Part shown: one piece after another, positions 49,582 through 61,745 of the stretch
Numbering within the stretch: the first letter of the stretch is position 1
Layout of the letters: every line of letters begins with the position of its first letter
The notes under the pieces: model-generated
Told to the model about the DNA's origin: nothing
Seen by the model: the letters and a program-made list of their open reading frames with translations, nothing else
Databases searched by the model: none
Made by a program: the position numbers and the translations under genes
Source: Norana najaformis
Lineage: Eukaryota > Annelida > Clitellata > Crassiclitellata > Hormogastridae
Assembly: GCA_964023275.1 (NCBI GenBank)
Contig: OZ029921.1
Location: forward strand, 28,813,230 to 28,877,229
Length of the DNA: 64,000 nt
Direction: 5' to 3'

Positions 49582-52500
49582 ATGGTCAAAAAGCCCACCA
49601 CAGCGCGGATCTCGTGTTGTCTGTTATTTGGGATTATTTTCTGTGTCATTGCTTTAGCAGCCATAGCGATATCCTTTGCTACTGACCAGTGGATCAACTG
49701 CCGAGTGAAGAATGGGTTTGCTGATTCGTGGTCAAGCGACCCGCGGTACAACTGCACCTACTGTCCTGAGATGTTCTACACTCGAAACAGAGGACTGTTT
49801 CGCACTTGCTATCCTGGATCGGGTTTGCAGTGTGAGTATCTGAAAGCACAACTGGATGTCTTCTCTTGCAGGTGAACCTATTCGTGGTTGCAAGAAACTG
49901 GTGTTCTTTTGCATTTATCTCAACGTTATATTTGATGATCAGATGGTTTAATTGAAAAAATATAGGCAGATGCAGCAGAGTTGAGACAGATTGAGCTGGG
50001 TTAGTAGCGGATGGATGAGTGTCTGTAGAATACCATGCGGCCTGGGTGTGATCAAAGTTTCAACACTGATTGCACTGGAAGTTGCTTTTAACTTCTCTTC
50101 AGTCGCTAATGGTGATTTGTTGTTGTGTTTCAGGGGTGAAGGTTTATTCATATCTAGAGAATTCTCTCGTTGATAATGTCTGTCTGGCTGAACGTGGTTA
50201 CCAAGTGAGTCCAGGTGACCCGTCAGCAGATGACTTTGGAGAGTTTAAAGGCTACTATCAGATGAGGATACGTAAGTTCTTACATTATCCTGTATGGATT
50301 TTTATTCTAGTACTCGTGGATTGTTGAGGCCAGGCCAAGAAATAGTCTTTAATCTGAAGGGCAAGAACATGAAGACTCGACTTTTTGAACAAGTGCGTTG
50401 TTATTAATAATAACAATAATAACAGTAAAAGTAACAACCATAATAATGTTAATTCTTTGAGTTAAAAATAATTTTTATTCTTTGGGTTAAATAATAATAA
50501 TTTTAATAATAATAACAATAACTAGCAACCATATTTTTTACCCAAGGTTCCTATAATATTGTTATTACATTTACAGCCTAACTTATAATCATATTATTAT
50601 TTTGAATCAAATAATAAAAAATAATAATGTTGTGATTATTATCCTTAAATGATCCTTAAGGATGTTTTCTTATCGGATTTGCTTCAATGTTTACAGATAT
50701 GATGCGTTCGCACTGGTCGCTGTTTGTTGTTGCTATGTTGCTTATGCTGATCTCTATCGTTCTTGGTACCTTGGGATGTTGGCAGTCAAAGAATAAGAAC
50801 ATTCAGGCCACAACAGCCTTGATGCTACTTACAGGTAAGGAGGATTCGTTTTAGATAATTAGTATCTGGTTAATTATATAGTGCTGTTTAAGAACCCCTC
50901 AATGTGCCTCTCTGTTCGCAATGGGGGTTGTTTAAAGCCCGTTCCAGCATGGGAAGGACATTCATTTCTCAAACTGAAGCAGGGCTAAGGACAAGCAGGC
51001 ATGGTATTGCATTGTGAAAAGAATTCAGCTTGTCTGAATAGAGAGCTTTTTGTAGTGATAATCTTGAACATGCTTGTTTAATATTGGGTAAACACTCTGT
51101 GCTGGCCATTATAATGCTGATCTCACCCAATAAATTCATTGAAAGATGAGCAAGGTCGAGGGTAAACTGTTGCAATAGAAAAACATGTACGGTTACATTT
51201 TACATTTATTATTACCTGTATCTTTCAACTTTATTTATTTATTTTTCCAGCAATATTCTCATTTAATTTGTTCGTTTACGATACGCCATTGTCGACAGTT
51301 ACCATCCCAGAGATGTGGATGTGAAAATGATGGATTATGTGGCCTAAGCACAAACACAGCAATTGTAATCTAACACTAGCTTTCCCTAGTTATTCTTTAT
51401 TATATAGGTATATTTAAAATATATGTTATGCATTTGATTTAATTGGATTGATATTTTAGTTTTTATTTAAATTTCTTTTGGGTTACCTAGGTTTATTTTT
51501 AAAGCAATTTTATTGCATTACCTTTTTTCTTCTATTCTTTCATTTGGTATTTTTTAGATAATTTTGATAATGTTTTCATGTTACTTTCATTTTTGTGCAA
51601 CAGCTTTTAGCATTGCTGCTGGAATGGGACTTTTCCATGGATACTATAACCTTGAACAAAATAAGATAATTCAGGCACCAATGTATGGGGTTGTTCAAAA
51701 TGACAACTCATACGCAGTAAGTTCAGAATGCATTGCAGCGATGTGATCGGGTAACATCATTTCCATCTGAACTGCCAGACTTAACTTTATGCGAAATATT
51801 CACACTCTACTAATAATGTTCAGAGAAAATCTAAGAACTGTTGCATGTTGGTATGTTTGCTTGTATGTATGCATTAACGCTTGTATGCATATATGTATGT
51901 GTGTACATGTAATTGTAATCATATGTAATTGTAATTGTATCATGTGCACCAAGTCAACAAAAGTAGTCCTTGGAGTTCTAAATAAATGTTTTGATCTCAA
52001 CGAGCAAGCCCAGCTACCAATGTTTATCAGTGACAATTATACTGACAGTGTGTCAGAAGAGCTAGGAGAAGCTGCTGGTGAATACTGTTGGCAGTCATGG
52101 TTCTGCCTTGCAGACTGATACAAAGTAAATATCTTAGCATCTTTATGATTCTCTAAAAAATATGCTGCTTTACACGACCACCTCGGTAATTTTGAGTCCA
52201 TTTGCAATTGAGTAACCTGGAATTTGGAAATGTTAATCAACACAGACAGCCAATCAAGAACTTTTCTTTGAGGTTACTGATCTCACGGAATAGCTGCGTT
52301 TGTTTAGTGGGTGGGTCATTTGAAATGTGGATGTTTTTGTTGTCGGTCGCAGTTTTGCGTCAAAATTTGTGTTGCATTTTCACATCCAATTTTGCACGTT
52401 TCAGGAATTACGCAAAGCAACGTCGTGTGGTTTTGGATTTTCGTACGGCCTGGGCTGGGTCGGCCTCATAACCAGCAGCATTTCCTTCTGCCTCTTCCTA

Positions 52501-52818
52501 TCTGTTGTCATCACAGTGTGGTTGAGCTCAAGGCCACCCCCTCAGCCAAAACCGAAACCAAAACGTAAAACTGTGGAACCAGTACCACCAAAACAACCAC
52601 CAAAACCACTAACACAGCAAGACCTAACTTACCAGTTCTTCGACAAAGTTGCACATCATTCAAAAGAGCCTACCGCTTATCCAATTCCATTTGATCCATA
52701 CAACCTTCACCTTCCGACAGGCGTTCCTTCCAGCGAGCTCAAGCTTCCAAACTACGGGCAGCTACCTGGAAAGTTTGATGTACCTATGCTATACCCAAAA
52801 TTACAAGCAAAGTACTAA
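49582..52818 (+). CDS. Claudin/PMP22-type tetraspan membrane protein with long proline/lysine-rich tail
   Basis: Five exons join in phase: 49582-49831, 50134-50271, 50697-50834, 51604-51716 and 52405-52818, giving 350 residues. Four hydrophobic helices are visible at about residues 11-33, 136-156, 167-189 and 228-252. The first outer loop is long and cysteine-rich (Cys40, 58, 61, 76). It holds GLF and Cys76 in the place of the claudin W-GLW-C-C signature, and a glycosylation sequon at Asn57. The fourth helix begins YGLGWVGLI, like the YG-S/W start of helix 4 in claudin relatives (TMEM182, GSG1, CACNG). The 95-residue cytoplasmic tail opens with PPPQPKPKPKRK and is rich in Pro, Lys and Tyr, which is much longer than in a classical claudin. 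It may act at cell contacts or as a channel-accessory subunit; that is inference from the fold. The start ATG follows a stop-rich leader, and a noncoding exon upstream is possible because ttattgtcag precedes it. I cannot assign a subfamily. Confidence 0.85.
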
Positions 52819-55114
52819 ACTATTGACTTATTTGTTCTTCACTCTAACCATACTAACATTAAATTTAGCAACAAAATCAGGGTATCAAAGATAAGGAAAA
52901 TGACAATTCTATCTGCAGTGATTCAGCAAAAAGTGGAAGGAGTGAAGAGGTTGAGATAGAACATTTGTTATCTCTAGATCAGCTATTTCTTAAGCTAAAT
53001 CATTTCTGTTTAATTTTCAGTTGTGATGCTATAAATATTTTGCCACAGAAGCAACTACATTTTATGTGAAAGGTCAAAGTTGACTTTGTGTCAAAGACTA
53101 AGACGAAGCTAATCAAATTAGAGATTTAATTACGTGTAACGTGGATCTGGTCTTTGCTTGTGATAATTTACAGTGAACTTGCTGCTAACATTTGATCTCT
53201 TTTTGATTCCAGTTTATGGTTATAATAACGATATGTCTCAGTAACTGTGAAATTTATTATATTTCTACCAAAGACAAATGATTATCCATCAGGAGCTTTA
53301 AAATAGAAGCGCTGTTTTCAGTGTTTGTTACATTGTTATATTGGCAGATGGTCATAAGTTTTAGCAAATGCTGGCTGCTTCTGTTTCCTCTGGCATTTCT
53401 CTGAAGTTACTCAAGTCCTGATTAAGTGTCATCTTTTCCAGCTTATCAGCCGTAACCCCTGGCCAGGGCAGAGATATGTTGAGATTTCTGCTTCACTTGT
53501 GTCCCCTTGTGATCTCGGCTATAAAATAAGTACACTGACCATACACTCAGTGGGACAATCAGGCAGTGAGGAAAGGACTAGCGACCTGTCCTCATAAGCT
53601 GAGACAAAAAAAATGAAGTTGCGAACACTTTGTGCTCATGTCTGCCTCTCAGGGTAAGTTTAAAGCTTTGCTCTTTGTCCATCAGCTGTGGCCAGTTTTC
53701 TGGTATCTGTGACAAGGGTGCAATCTGTGGGGAGGTCTCGCCTCCACCAGTCACATGACCTCCAATAGAAGATAATTTTCCCCAAATATTATCCCTGCCC
53801 ATGTCTTAGTTCCCCACACTGCCTCTGACCAAAAATTACCCTCTGTCTTTGAGCCACTGGATCTCAATTTGATCCTCCTAAAAATTATTACGATTACAGA
53901 CTTTTCTTTCACTTTAAATGACCACAGAAAGATTACAACATCATTTACAAAACCATTTATTTGCATTTAGACAAGAACTGATGCACAGCAATTAGCTCAC
54001 AATTTCAATAAATTCTAGATGTCATTCCAATAGAATTTCGTTCTCGCATACATCTGAGTTTGTGTTTACGTTAATCCAGAATACATCATTGTACAAAGAG
54101 CCAGAATAATGGTCATTTATTCAAAGATACCAGATTAACTCAGTGCTACCAGTGAACTAAATATGATCACATAATACTAAAATAATTATTACAAAAATTA
54201 TGTGTGCAAAATGAGCAAATGCCGCATTTTTGACAATAATCACTATGGGCCCAGTAAGTTCAGGGAATAATCACTAAGGGCCCAGCAAATTCAACTGGGT
54301 AAAGCCAGAAGGGACCTAGATGTTTTATACAATGCAGCAAAGGACTGTGTAAGAATACGATACAGTGACTTCAGTTACGTAATCTAACTTACTGTAAATC
54401 TCTGAAATTTCTCAGTGCCAAAAACAGCATCAAGGAGACCAGCTTACTCACCAGAGCTATATCATGTCCAGTCCGCAAGCGCCAGGTTTTCGAGTCCGTT
54501 TCGGTGCCATGTCTGAATCAAGGGGAGTTCTATGAATCTCTTCCTGAAACTGCCGTATATTCCAGGGATACGTGATTAAAAAAAGTGATGAAATCCTGGT
54601 TCATACAATGACATCGGAGGGTAAGCAACTTAAACGGGAGCTTGAAAAATATAAAATCATGAAAATAAGGCAAAACTTTCAGGGGAGAGAAACATGAAAG
54701 AGATTCTGGGGTGAAGTGAACCATCAGTTTAACTTCTGTATGTAACAATTTTGTCAGAAGATATCACAAATATCTTTACATTCATAAGAGCATAAAAATG
54801 CATTATAATAATGTATTATAGTGCATTATTATTATTATGGTTATTAAAGAGATTATTATTTCCATCATTCTACAGCATTAAGGTTAGATTGATGTCACTC
54901 TCCTTCGCCCTTTGTAAAAAGGTATCGCTGTAACACTGGTCCAAAATCTGTCTAAAACTCCAGAAGTTGCAATGTCCAGTTAGCAGGTAGCAGAGGTACG
55001 CACAGCAAAAGGCGAATGTAACAGTTATTACGCAGTATTACACCTGCATTACTTACGAGACGCACAGGTATCGCATCTGGTTCCCTGACCTTGTAATCTA
55101 GTTTATGTAATGTA
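52819..55114. other. Intergenic, no gene seen
   Basis: Contains the 3' UTR of the claudin-like gene at the left, and short repeat-like words (GGGCCCAGYAARTTCA at 54248 and 54279). No gene is supported. Confidence 0.45.
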
Positions 55115-55295
55115 ATGACATATGGTAGCTGACTGGTTCGAGTGCTAGGCTTGTAACACAAAGAAGAGGGGTCAAGCCTCCCTTTGGGCAATTACAGCGT
55201 AGGGGCCTTCACTCAGTCGCTCAGCACCATTGACTGATGCTTAGTCATTAGACAGTGGCACTTGACAAATGCAAAAATAATATTTATATAGCTCC
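55115..55295 (+). mobile_element. tRNA-derived SINE
   Basis: Plus-strand copy: A-box-like TAGCTGACTGG, B-box-like GGGTCAAGCC, body with TTGACTGATGCTTAGTCATT, tail with CACTTGACAAATGC and an A-rich end. Confidence 0.6.
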
Positions 55296-57587
55296 ACTTA
55301 GGGAAACGACAGCAGCACACTGATCAGCCTCACACCTAAATTCATATCAGTGCTGAGAATCCTAATCAAATTCACTGCCTGTTGCTTATAGGCTCAACCA
55401 TCAAACAATAACAGCGCTGTACCCATTCTTTCAAAGACAATACTGGCAGCACGAGAGGAAGTCTTCAGCAAGTATGACCAAAACAAAAAGAAATTTCATC
55501 TGTTATCAGGGAGCAGCAATGACCAAAAATTAAATCACAATCTGCCGACAGCCCCAACTATCTTTGTGATACGAAAGCTCCTAGTCTACAACGTTCACAA
55601 GCGTTTAGCTCTCAGCAGAATTTCTTTCAAAAACAAATCAATACGCAGATATACAGAAAAATGGAGAAATGTTTAATTCTTCTGCATAATTAGCAAATAA
55701 CATGGTTTAACTGTAAATTATAGATAAATTATAAATTATTTAGCTGTAAACTATAACTGCAAATTCATCAGAGAAATGCAGTGATGTAGCGTCAACGATG
55801 AAAGACTTTGGAACTTGAGTTTCAATCCCTTTGTAAAAATGAATCTATGCAGTTATGTGGATCCTTTACTAGTGCCTACGACTTTTAAGTTAAACAGTAT
55901 CATTGCATTCAATGGTAACATATTTTCAAAATAAATTTCCAAGTAACATAATAATTAGCAACTTCTATAGCGCTGGTGTCTCATGCACAAGACATCATCT
56001 GATGCCACACCCAAACCAAGCTATAGACAGGTCACGACCCAGCAAGTAGTAGTAGTAGGCTGTCCACATTTTAAAATCCTTTACTGACCCCAAGGAACAA
56101 CCAGGTAACGCATGGTGAATTTCATGACTACAGTTCAGCAACAGTTTTCCACTTATTTTTTAAGATACCACGAGAATACCTTAAATAAAAGACAGCGTAA
56201 AACTTCTAACGATGCATTCTCAGGCAGTTGAAACTACCAAGCAAAAAACAGTATCGTTTGGCAACAATTTCAGATTTGACATCAAGTTTCGTCAAACGTG
56301 CGAGCTTTTCATCAATTTATCTGTACGCGTGTACCTGCAGGCACGTGGCACCGGCCATTTCCAATACACAAATAAACTGCAATCCAACTCAATACTATGG
56401 TCAATACTGGCTTTTATTGAGGCTCTATACAAATTTAGCCTACACTACAATGCACCCTAGAAAGATCAGTCAACCATAACAAAGGTCACTGAACAATTGC
56501 AAAGCAGCAGAAGGTCAGATTGGGTAAAGTAACGACCGATTATTAAATGTGCTTGTAAGTTACATTACTCCTCAGCGGTCCAAGTTGTTGGGTTGCTTGA
56601 CCCTTGGAAGATGTACAGACAAGAGACTATAGCATTGCAACAGCCAAACAGACTTTCCTAATGGATTACAAGGTTCCCAAACAAATTGTCAGGTAACCAG
56701 GTAATATGTAAATGTCGTCTTAAACTAGGCGCCATTTCATGTACCATGTCACAAGCTAAGTAAAATGAAGTTGAATTCAAAAGCTGAATTTAGAGGCTGC
56801 TTTCCAACCATCATTCCTAACCTGTTACATCAGCACACGCATTGTAATGATGCACATAAAAAGAAGGGCCAAGCATACATGGCTATTTGAAGAACCCCAT
56901 GCTTTCGTACAAGCACATCCTGTATCATCTATGGTTATACGTTTATGGTACTAGCAGCACTACCAATATATTTTTTAAAATGTGGACAACTTCCACTGAA
57001 TTGTTTCAAACTGTTACATATTCCATTTTAATCTCATTTTAAAAAGACTTTATTTACACCTTAATAATAATTTCTCAAGTAATTTCAAAGAACCCAATTT
57101 GTGTACCATGCTGTTAGCAGCACTGAAGGCAGCCACTTGCCTGTGAGAAATTGAACCCCAGACGTGATAAATTGAACCCCATATGAAAGAATAGTCCCTC
57201 AAGCCAACTCTGAGAGGTAGCCATGGGTATGAAGTGTTAGCTACTTCCTTTTCTTAGCCCTGGCATATGATGGCAGGTTGACAGTCTTCTCCCTCACTGT
57301 CTGATCTTCTTGTCGACAGTGTATGGTTGATGTGCGCTATCAGGTGGCAGTAGAACAGAAATCTTGAAACCCCAGGAGAATGCCCCATAAAACACCATTC
57401 AGCTCTAAGAGTCGAAACGGCTGCTGGCAGACAACAAGCATAATTGACCATTGCAATGAGAACTCAAACATCTTCGGAAATTTCTCATCTACATGAAAAT
57501 CAAACAAAATTGAAACACTCAAGTTCAAAGTTCAGAGTTCAACCGGTTAGCAGAAGAAGAAGGTCGACCATCGAGACGCGGAAAGGG
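55296..57587. other. Intergenic and HAPSTR1 3' UTR
   Basis: On the minus strand an AATAAA at about 57055-57048 is a plausible HAPSTR1 end. A short TTCTATAGCGCTGGTGTCTC repeat end at 55968 is like the one at 59714. No gene is supported. Confidence 0.4.
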
Positions 57588-60500
57588 TCACAAGTCTTCC
57601 GTCTCCATCCCGCAGACCTTGGTGCGCTTGTGACTCGGAGAGTCGGGCATGCTGAAGTCGCCGCCCGACTTGACACGCTTCCGTGAATTGAAGGAGCATG
57701 CCAGTTCATCAGTCATGAAGGATGCAAGCCGTTCATTGGCTGAAAATCGTTCATTCGTTTGGCTGAGGCCTACAAGAATTGGGCTGTTGTTGGCTAGCGC
57801 CCTTCGAGTAATACTCGCACTTGCCATTGCTCCACTCAGTCCTACGATCAAACAACGAATACATTCAATAAACTGCAATTAAACCTTCAGATAAACGTTT
57901 ACTAAGTAATGATGACAGAGCATGAAATTTTAGTGTAATACAATCAATTACTACGTAGATCTGCAGTGTAATACACCAAATTCTCATGCAGACGTATAAT
58001 GCAAGCATGGTCACACAGCACTCTGAATCTGTGACGACGTGAACAATTTGAAAAATTATATTTATCTCATGAGGGACAGGCATTCCTCTGATTGTTTATC
58101 GTCTTAGCTAAATGGAACTCCAAAGTTGCATAAATTTTGCAAAAGAATGAAAGCGCAAAACAAAACAAAGACTAAAACTGATGGTTTGGCGGCTGAAAAT
58201 CAACAAGCTTCAGCACACAAATCGGAAGCCAGAAGATCAAGCATCATTATAATCATAATCACCACTGTCACTGCCACCACCACCACCACCATTGCTCTCA
58301 TCATCATCAGAATCAGCAGCATCAGCACCTACATCATCATCATCATCGTCATCAAAAAGCCCCTATCTTGCAGGGTTGCTATTTCCAGAAGTTCCTGTCT
58401 TGTACTTCTTTCCAAGCTGCGTGCAGTCTGATGCTTAGCGCTCAGATGTCTGACTCCAGCGTTTATGCCTTGATCATCCAACTGCTTTTTTCCAGCCCTG
58501 CGGTCGCAGAATATCATAACTTGGAGTGCTCTGACATGTTCGTGGCTTGTGCACTAACTAGGTAGCATGCAACATATCCTAATACCTAAAGTCTTCTTCG
58601 TTCACTGGAACATCTCTGATGTAGGCACCTGCACAATGAACTGATAGATTTCTGCACTGGTGATATGTGCTACAAAGTGAATCTGCATCCTCCTCCTCCT
58701 CCTCCCCTCCTTCTCCTCCTCAGGCAATATTGTTGGAAGGCACGCAGCATCCTTTTCAAGGCTTTTATGAGTGCCTTCACCAAGCAGAAAGATGCGTTGC
58801 GATTCCAGCTCACTTGTGCCCATAGCAAACTCGGCCATAAACTTAAGTAAATAAATAAAGGATAACCAGAAGATAATGACCTTGTAAAGCCAGAGCATCT
58901 CTGAATGGTTGGTAGTCACTATCAGCAGAGTAATCTCGAGCAGGGCTTGAAACCAGGAACTTGGATGAATTGAGGTCAACAGAGCGACGAGTGCTTGCTC
59001 CTCTACCGTACGGCTTGAGCCGTATTGCCGGCGCTGGTTTTTCACAGATGAACGCAACGATTTCCTCACGAGGCAATGTTCTTTTGCGTTTCCTTAGCCA
59101 AGAAATCAGTTCTTTATTTCGTCGATGATGACCCATTTGATTACCGAGCTCAAAGCTTTTTCTAATTAACTCTTGGCTGTCTGGAAAATGGCAAAACAGA
59201 AAGCAATTAAAAGCAGATTTCATGGACACGGACAATGTGCAGCTGTCTCTGATTTCATAGGCAGCAGTGTCACAGCTGGGCTAGTTCCTTCTTCTACAGC
59301 AACAACCCTTTTCAGCCATGGCATTTTCTATCAAGAATGTTCTTCCAGCTAGATTGTTGGTCCATCTATAATGTTCTTCATTCTAGAATTTTCCTTTATC
59401 TATAATGTAGTTTTATCTAGAATGTTCTACCATTTAGAATGTTGCAGCTAGAAAAACGAGCCAAACCTGATAATCTCTACAAAGATAATAAAAATTTTGC
59501 AGAGTTCATTCTGCACTTGATAACATAACCTTCTTACAGTCCACTCTAAACTTCATTACTGCAAGATAACCTTAAAAAATCTCCTTAAGTGTCAGTGCCT
59601 ATAACTCAATCCAAAACTCAGCCACCCTTAACTTTTCCAGCCACTTACAATCAAACTACCTCAATCAAGCATTACATCCCACATGCCTTCACATTGTAAC
59701 TGTACCTAGCAACTTCTATTGTGCCGGTGTCTGATGCATAATACATCAACTCATAATACATCAACTGTTGGCATACTAAAGCCAAAAACACAACCAGGTT
59801 AATATCCAGAAGGTCAGTACACTGCCTTAAGCTGCAATCTACCATAAATCTATCTTCCACCTTAAAATTCTACAACTCAAAGTCTAGGTGCAATATGCAT
59901 TAGATCTCAGTAGACTGCACCTAACCTATTATGATCTCCTAGCAAACCAGAGGCTGGAATAATTGGCAGGCTGATAGGATGGGTTAAAATTCAAGATGCT
60001 GCCAATTATTCCAACCCTTGAAATTTACCTGCAGTCTATCCATTTATTAAGTCCTGTTGCTCAGAATGTAATACCAAACAGTTACAATATTAAAATGTAA
60101 TATCAAACTGTTACAAAATTAAAATAATACACATAAAATAAATTTTTAATCACAATATTTTGAAGCTCTATAGGATGTGCTAAGTCACTTACAGAGTTTT
60201 AGTCAGCAGTTTAAAAGAGGTATTAAAGTCTTTGCAGATGCTCTATTGCACAATGCAAATACACCAAATACACTCAACATTTACCTTTGTATAGACTGGT
60301 AACATGTGCAGCAGCAGACTGAAATGGTGCCCACAATGAAATATCGTCAGACTGTAACCCATCTGAAATGGAAAACATCGTCAAATGAATATTGTCACAC
60401 CCATAGTTTCCACTACAGACTGCTGGTCAACTCCTTCAAAAGCTATAGAATGGTTTATTATAGTTAATTTTAAAATTGTATGACCTCCAAGCTCACAGCT

Positions 60501-60910
60501 TTTGAACAGGATTAAATTTTGAGGACTGCAAAATCATACTGTCTCCACAAACCAAAAATGTAGGTAATGTTCAGCTCTCATTGAAGAGAGGCTGAGATTC
60601 AACACAGTAATTACCCCAACATATCTTAAAATTCCCCTGCCATTCTCTAAATTCTTTGCCATTCTCTAAACTCCTTTACTTTTCTAAAACATGTTATTTT
60701 GCAACTTGCACCTTTGTAAAGCTGAGACACAGCCGAGGCTGAATTCTGAAAGGACGCCCAGAGTCTGTGTGATGATTTCTCTGTTTCGGCCTGTATCCGT
60801 CGCTCCTCCAGCACGAACGTCTTATCCCAATCCTCCAGGCAGGATATCTCCCAGTCGCTAAGGAAAGGGTCGTCGGCTACCTCAGAATCCGAGTCATTCA
60901 CTTCCGCCAT
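57588..60910 (-). CDS. HAPSTR1: HUWE1-associated stress-response modifier (C16orf72 family)
   Basis: Four exons on the minus strand, 60910-60712, 60362-60285, 59180-58881 and 57841-57588, join in phase to 276 residues (human about 275). The family hallmarks are in order. An acidic N-terminus (MAEVNDSDSEV) is followed by LWASFQNSASAVSQLYK (50-66), a second copy of that motif, LWAPFQSAAAHVTSLYK (about 76-92), then MGHHRRNKELISWLRKRKRT and REEIVAFICEK. Next come DYQPFRDALALQGLSGAMAS across the last junction and a C-terminal DSPSHKRTK that looks like a nuclear signal. In mammals the protein forms dimers, binds the ubiquitin ligase HUWE1 and tunes stress responses. I chose the ATG at 60910; an in-frame TTG lies 9 bases upstream. 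The donor of exon 3 (GTCATT) is weak, but the junction is fixed by homology. Intron 3 contains a TCA/CAC trinucleotide tract (58240-58350). Loss of function is not suggested anywhere. Confidence 0.94.
58240..58350 (+). repeat. TCA/CAC trinucleotide tract in HAPSTR1 intron 3
   Basis: Imperfect ATC/CAC units. It lies between the third and fourth coding exons, so it is intronic. Confidence 0.7.
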
Positions 60911-61253
60911 CGTATTCAACCTCAGACTTATCCAGTTTAGCAGTTTTCTCTACAGCTCAACTCAATAAACATCAGCCATCTAACATGGCCATTATTGTCG
61001 TGATGGTCACATCACAAGAAAGAAAGGTGCAAAGTTGTGAAACCACGTGACATTTTAACTCCCGAAATAGGTCAACTCGTATAGGTAAATTCAATACTTA
61101 AAATGAAAAATAACTTATCATTTGGCACTTTTTTACTTCTATCTTTCTCGCCCCTTAACTTGTGATACTAATTGTATAAAGAAACAGCTGATAAGAATCA
61201 GCTTCTTAACTTTAAGCCAAAAGAGATAGTGGTGTCTTTGATTTAAGAAGGTG
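60911..61253. promoter_or_regulatory. Candidate two-way promoter between HAPSTR1 and the 61254 ORF
   Basis: This is the 343-bp space between two start codons pointing away from each other. It holds no repeat I can recognise. It must contain the HAPSTR1 5' UTR and promoter; activity toward the plus strand is inferred only from the weak gene model there. No TATA box at a clear position was seen. Confidence 0.4.
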
Positions 61254-61745
61254 ATGGCTACCGATATTCCCCCAGGCAATTCATATATCATATCACATCG
61301 CCGACTCAGAATTCGAGCAAACAGAGGTAAAAATCCGTTGGGCGACCATGCCAACCTTAAACGTAGAGCCAAGGAAGAGACCTCGTGGAATGTGTATTAT
61401 TGGCATGCGTTAAACATTTTACATGCTTTCTTGCGCTTGAATTTCTTTGAAAGGTTAACGTAGCATAACTAGGGTTTGAGTAATTCAGAAGACATATAAA
61501 ATATATTTTGGGTAACCAATTATTTTTCTCGATTATCGTCAACATAGCTAGGAAAGTCTGTGTATAGTGCTAATCGACCAGCTTTTCTATTCTCAGAAGT
61601 TCTCACCATCTCTCACAGAATGCTGAAAGGATGCATCATTGCTAAATATTGCAGTTCGTTTGCAACTGGCGACATGCAGCAGCAGTCTGGGAATCCATCA
61701 AAGCTAGTCGGCATCTTTGAAGACATTGTTGATAGAGGCGTGTAA
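61254..61745 (+). CDS. Possible two-exon small protein, head-to-head with HAPSTR1
   Basis: A first exon, 61254-61326 (MATDIPPGNSYIISHRRLRI...), ends at AGAG|GTAAAA. A second exon, 61597-61745, follows a good acceptor (ttttctattctcag). The phases agree and give 73 residues ending EDIVDRGV. The ATG is 343 bases from the HAPSTR1 ATG on the other strand, the usual spacing of a shared two-way promoter. I recognise no family in the protein, and there is no codon-level proof. It could be chance, or the first exons of a longer gene. Support is context and splice consistency only. Confidence 0.3.

Noticed and set aside
51789..52118. 109-codon frame in the claudin-like gene
   Set aside because: Lies in intron 4; its frame has no acceptor/donor pair that fits the gene and no family resemblance.
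56212..56479. Two overlapping frames of 82-83 codons
   Set aside because: No splice context, no family resemblance, and both frames are open to similar length.
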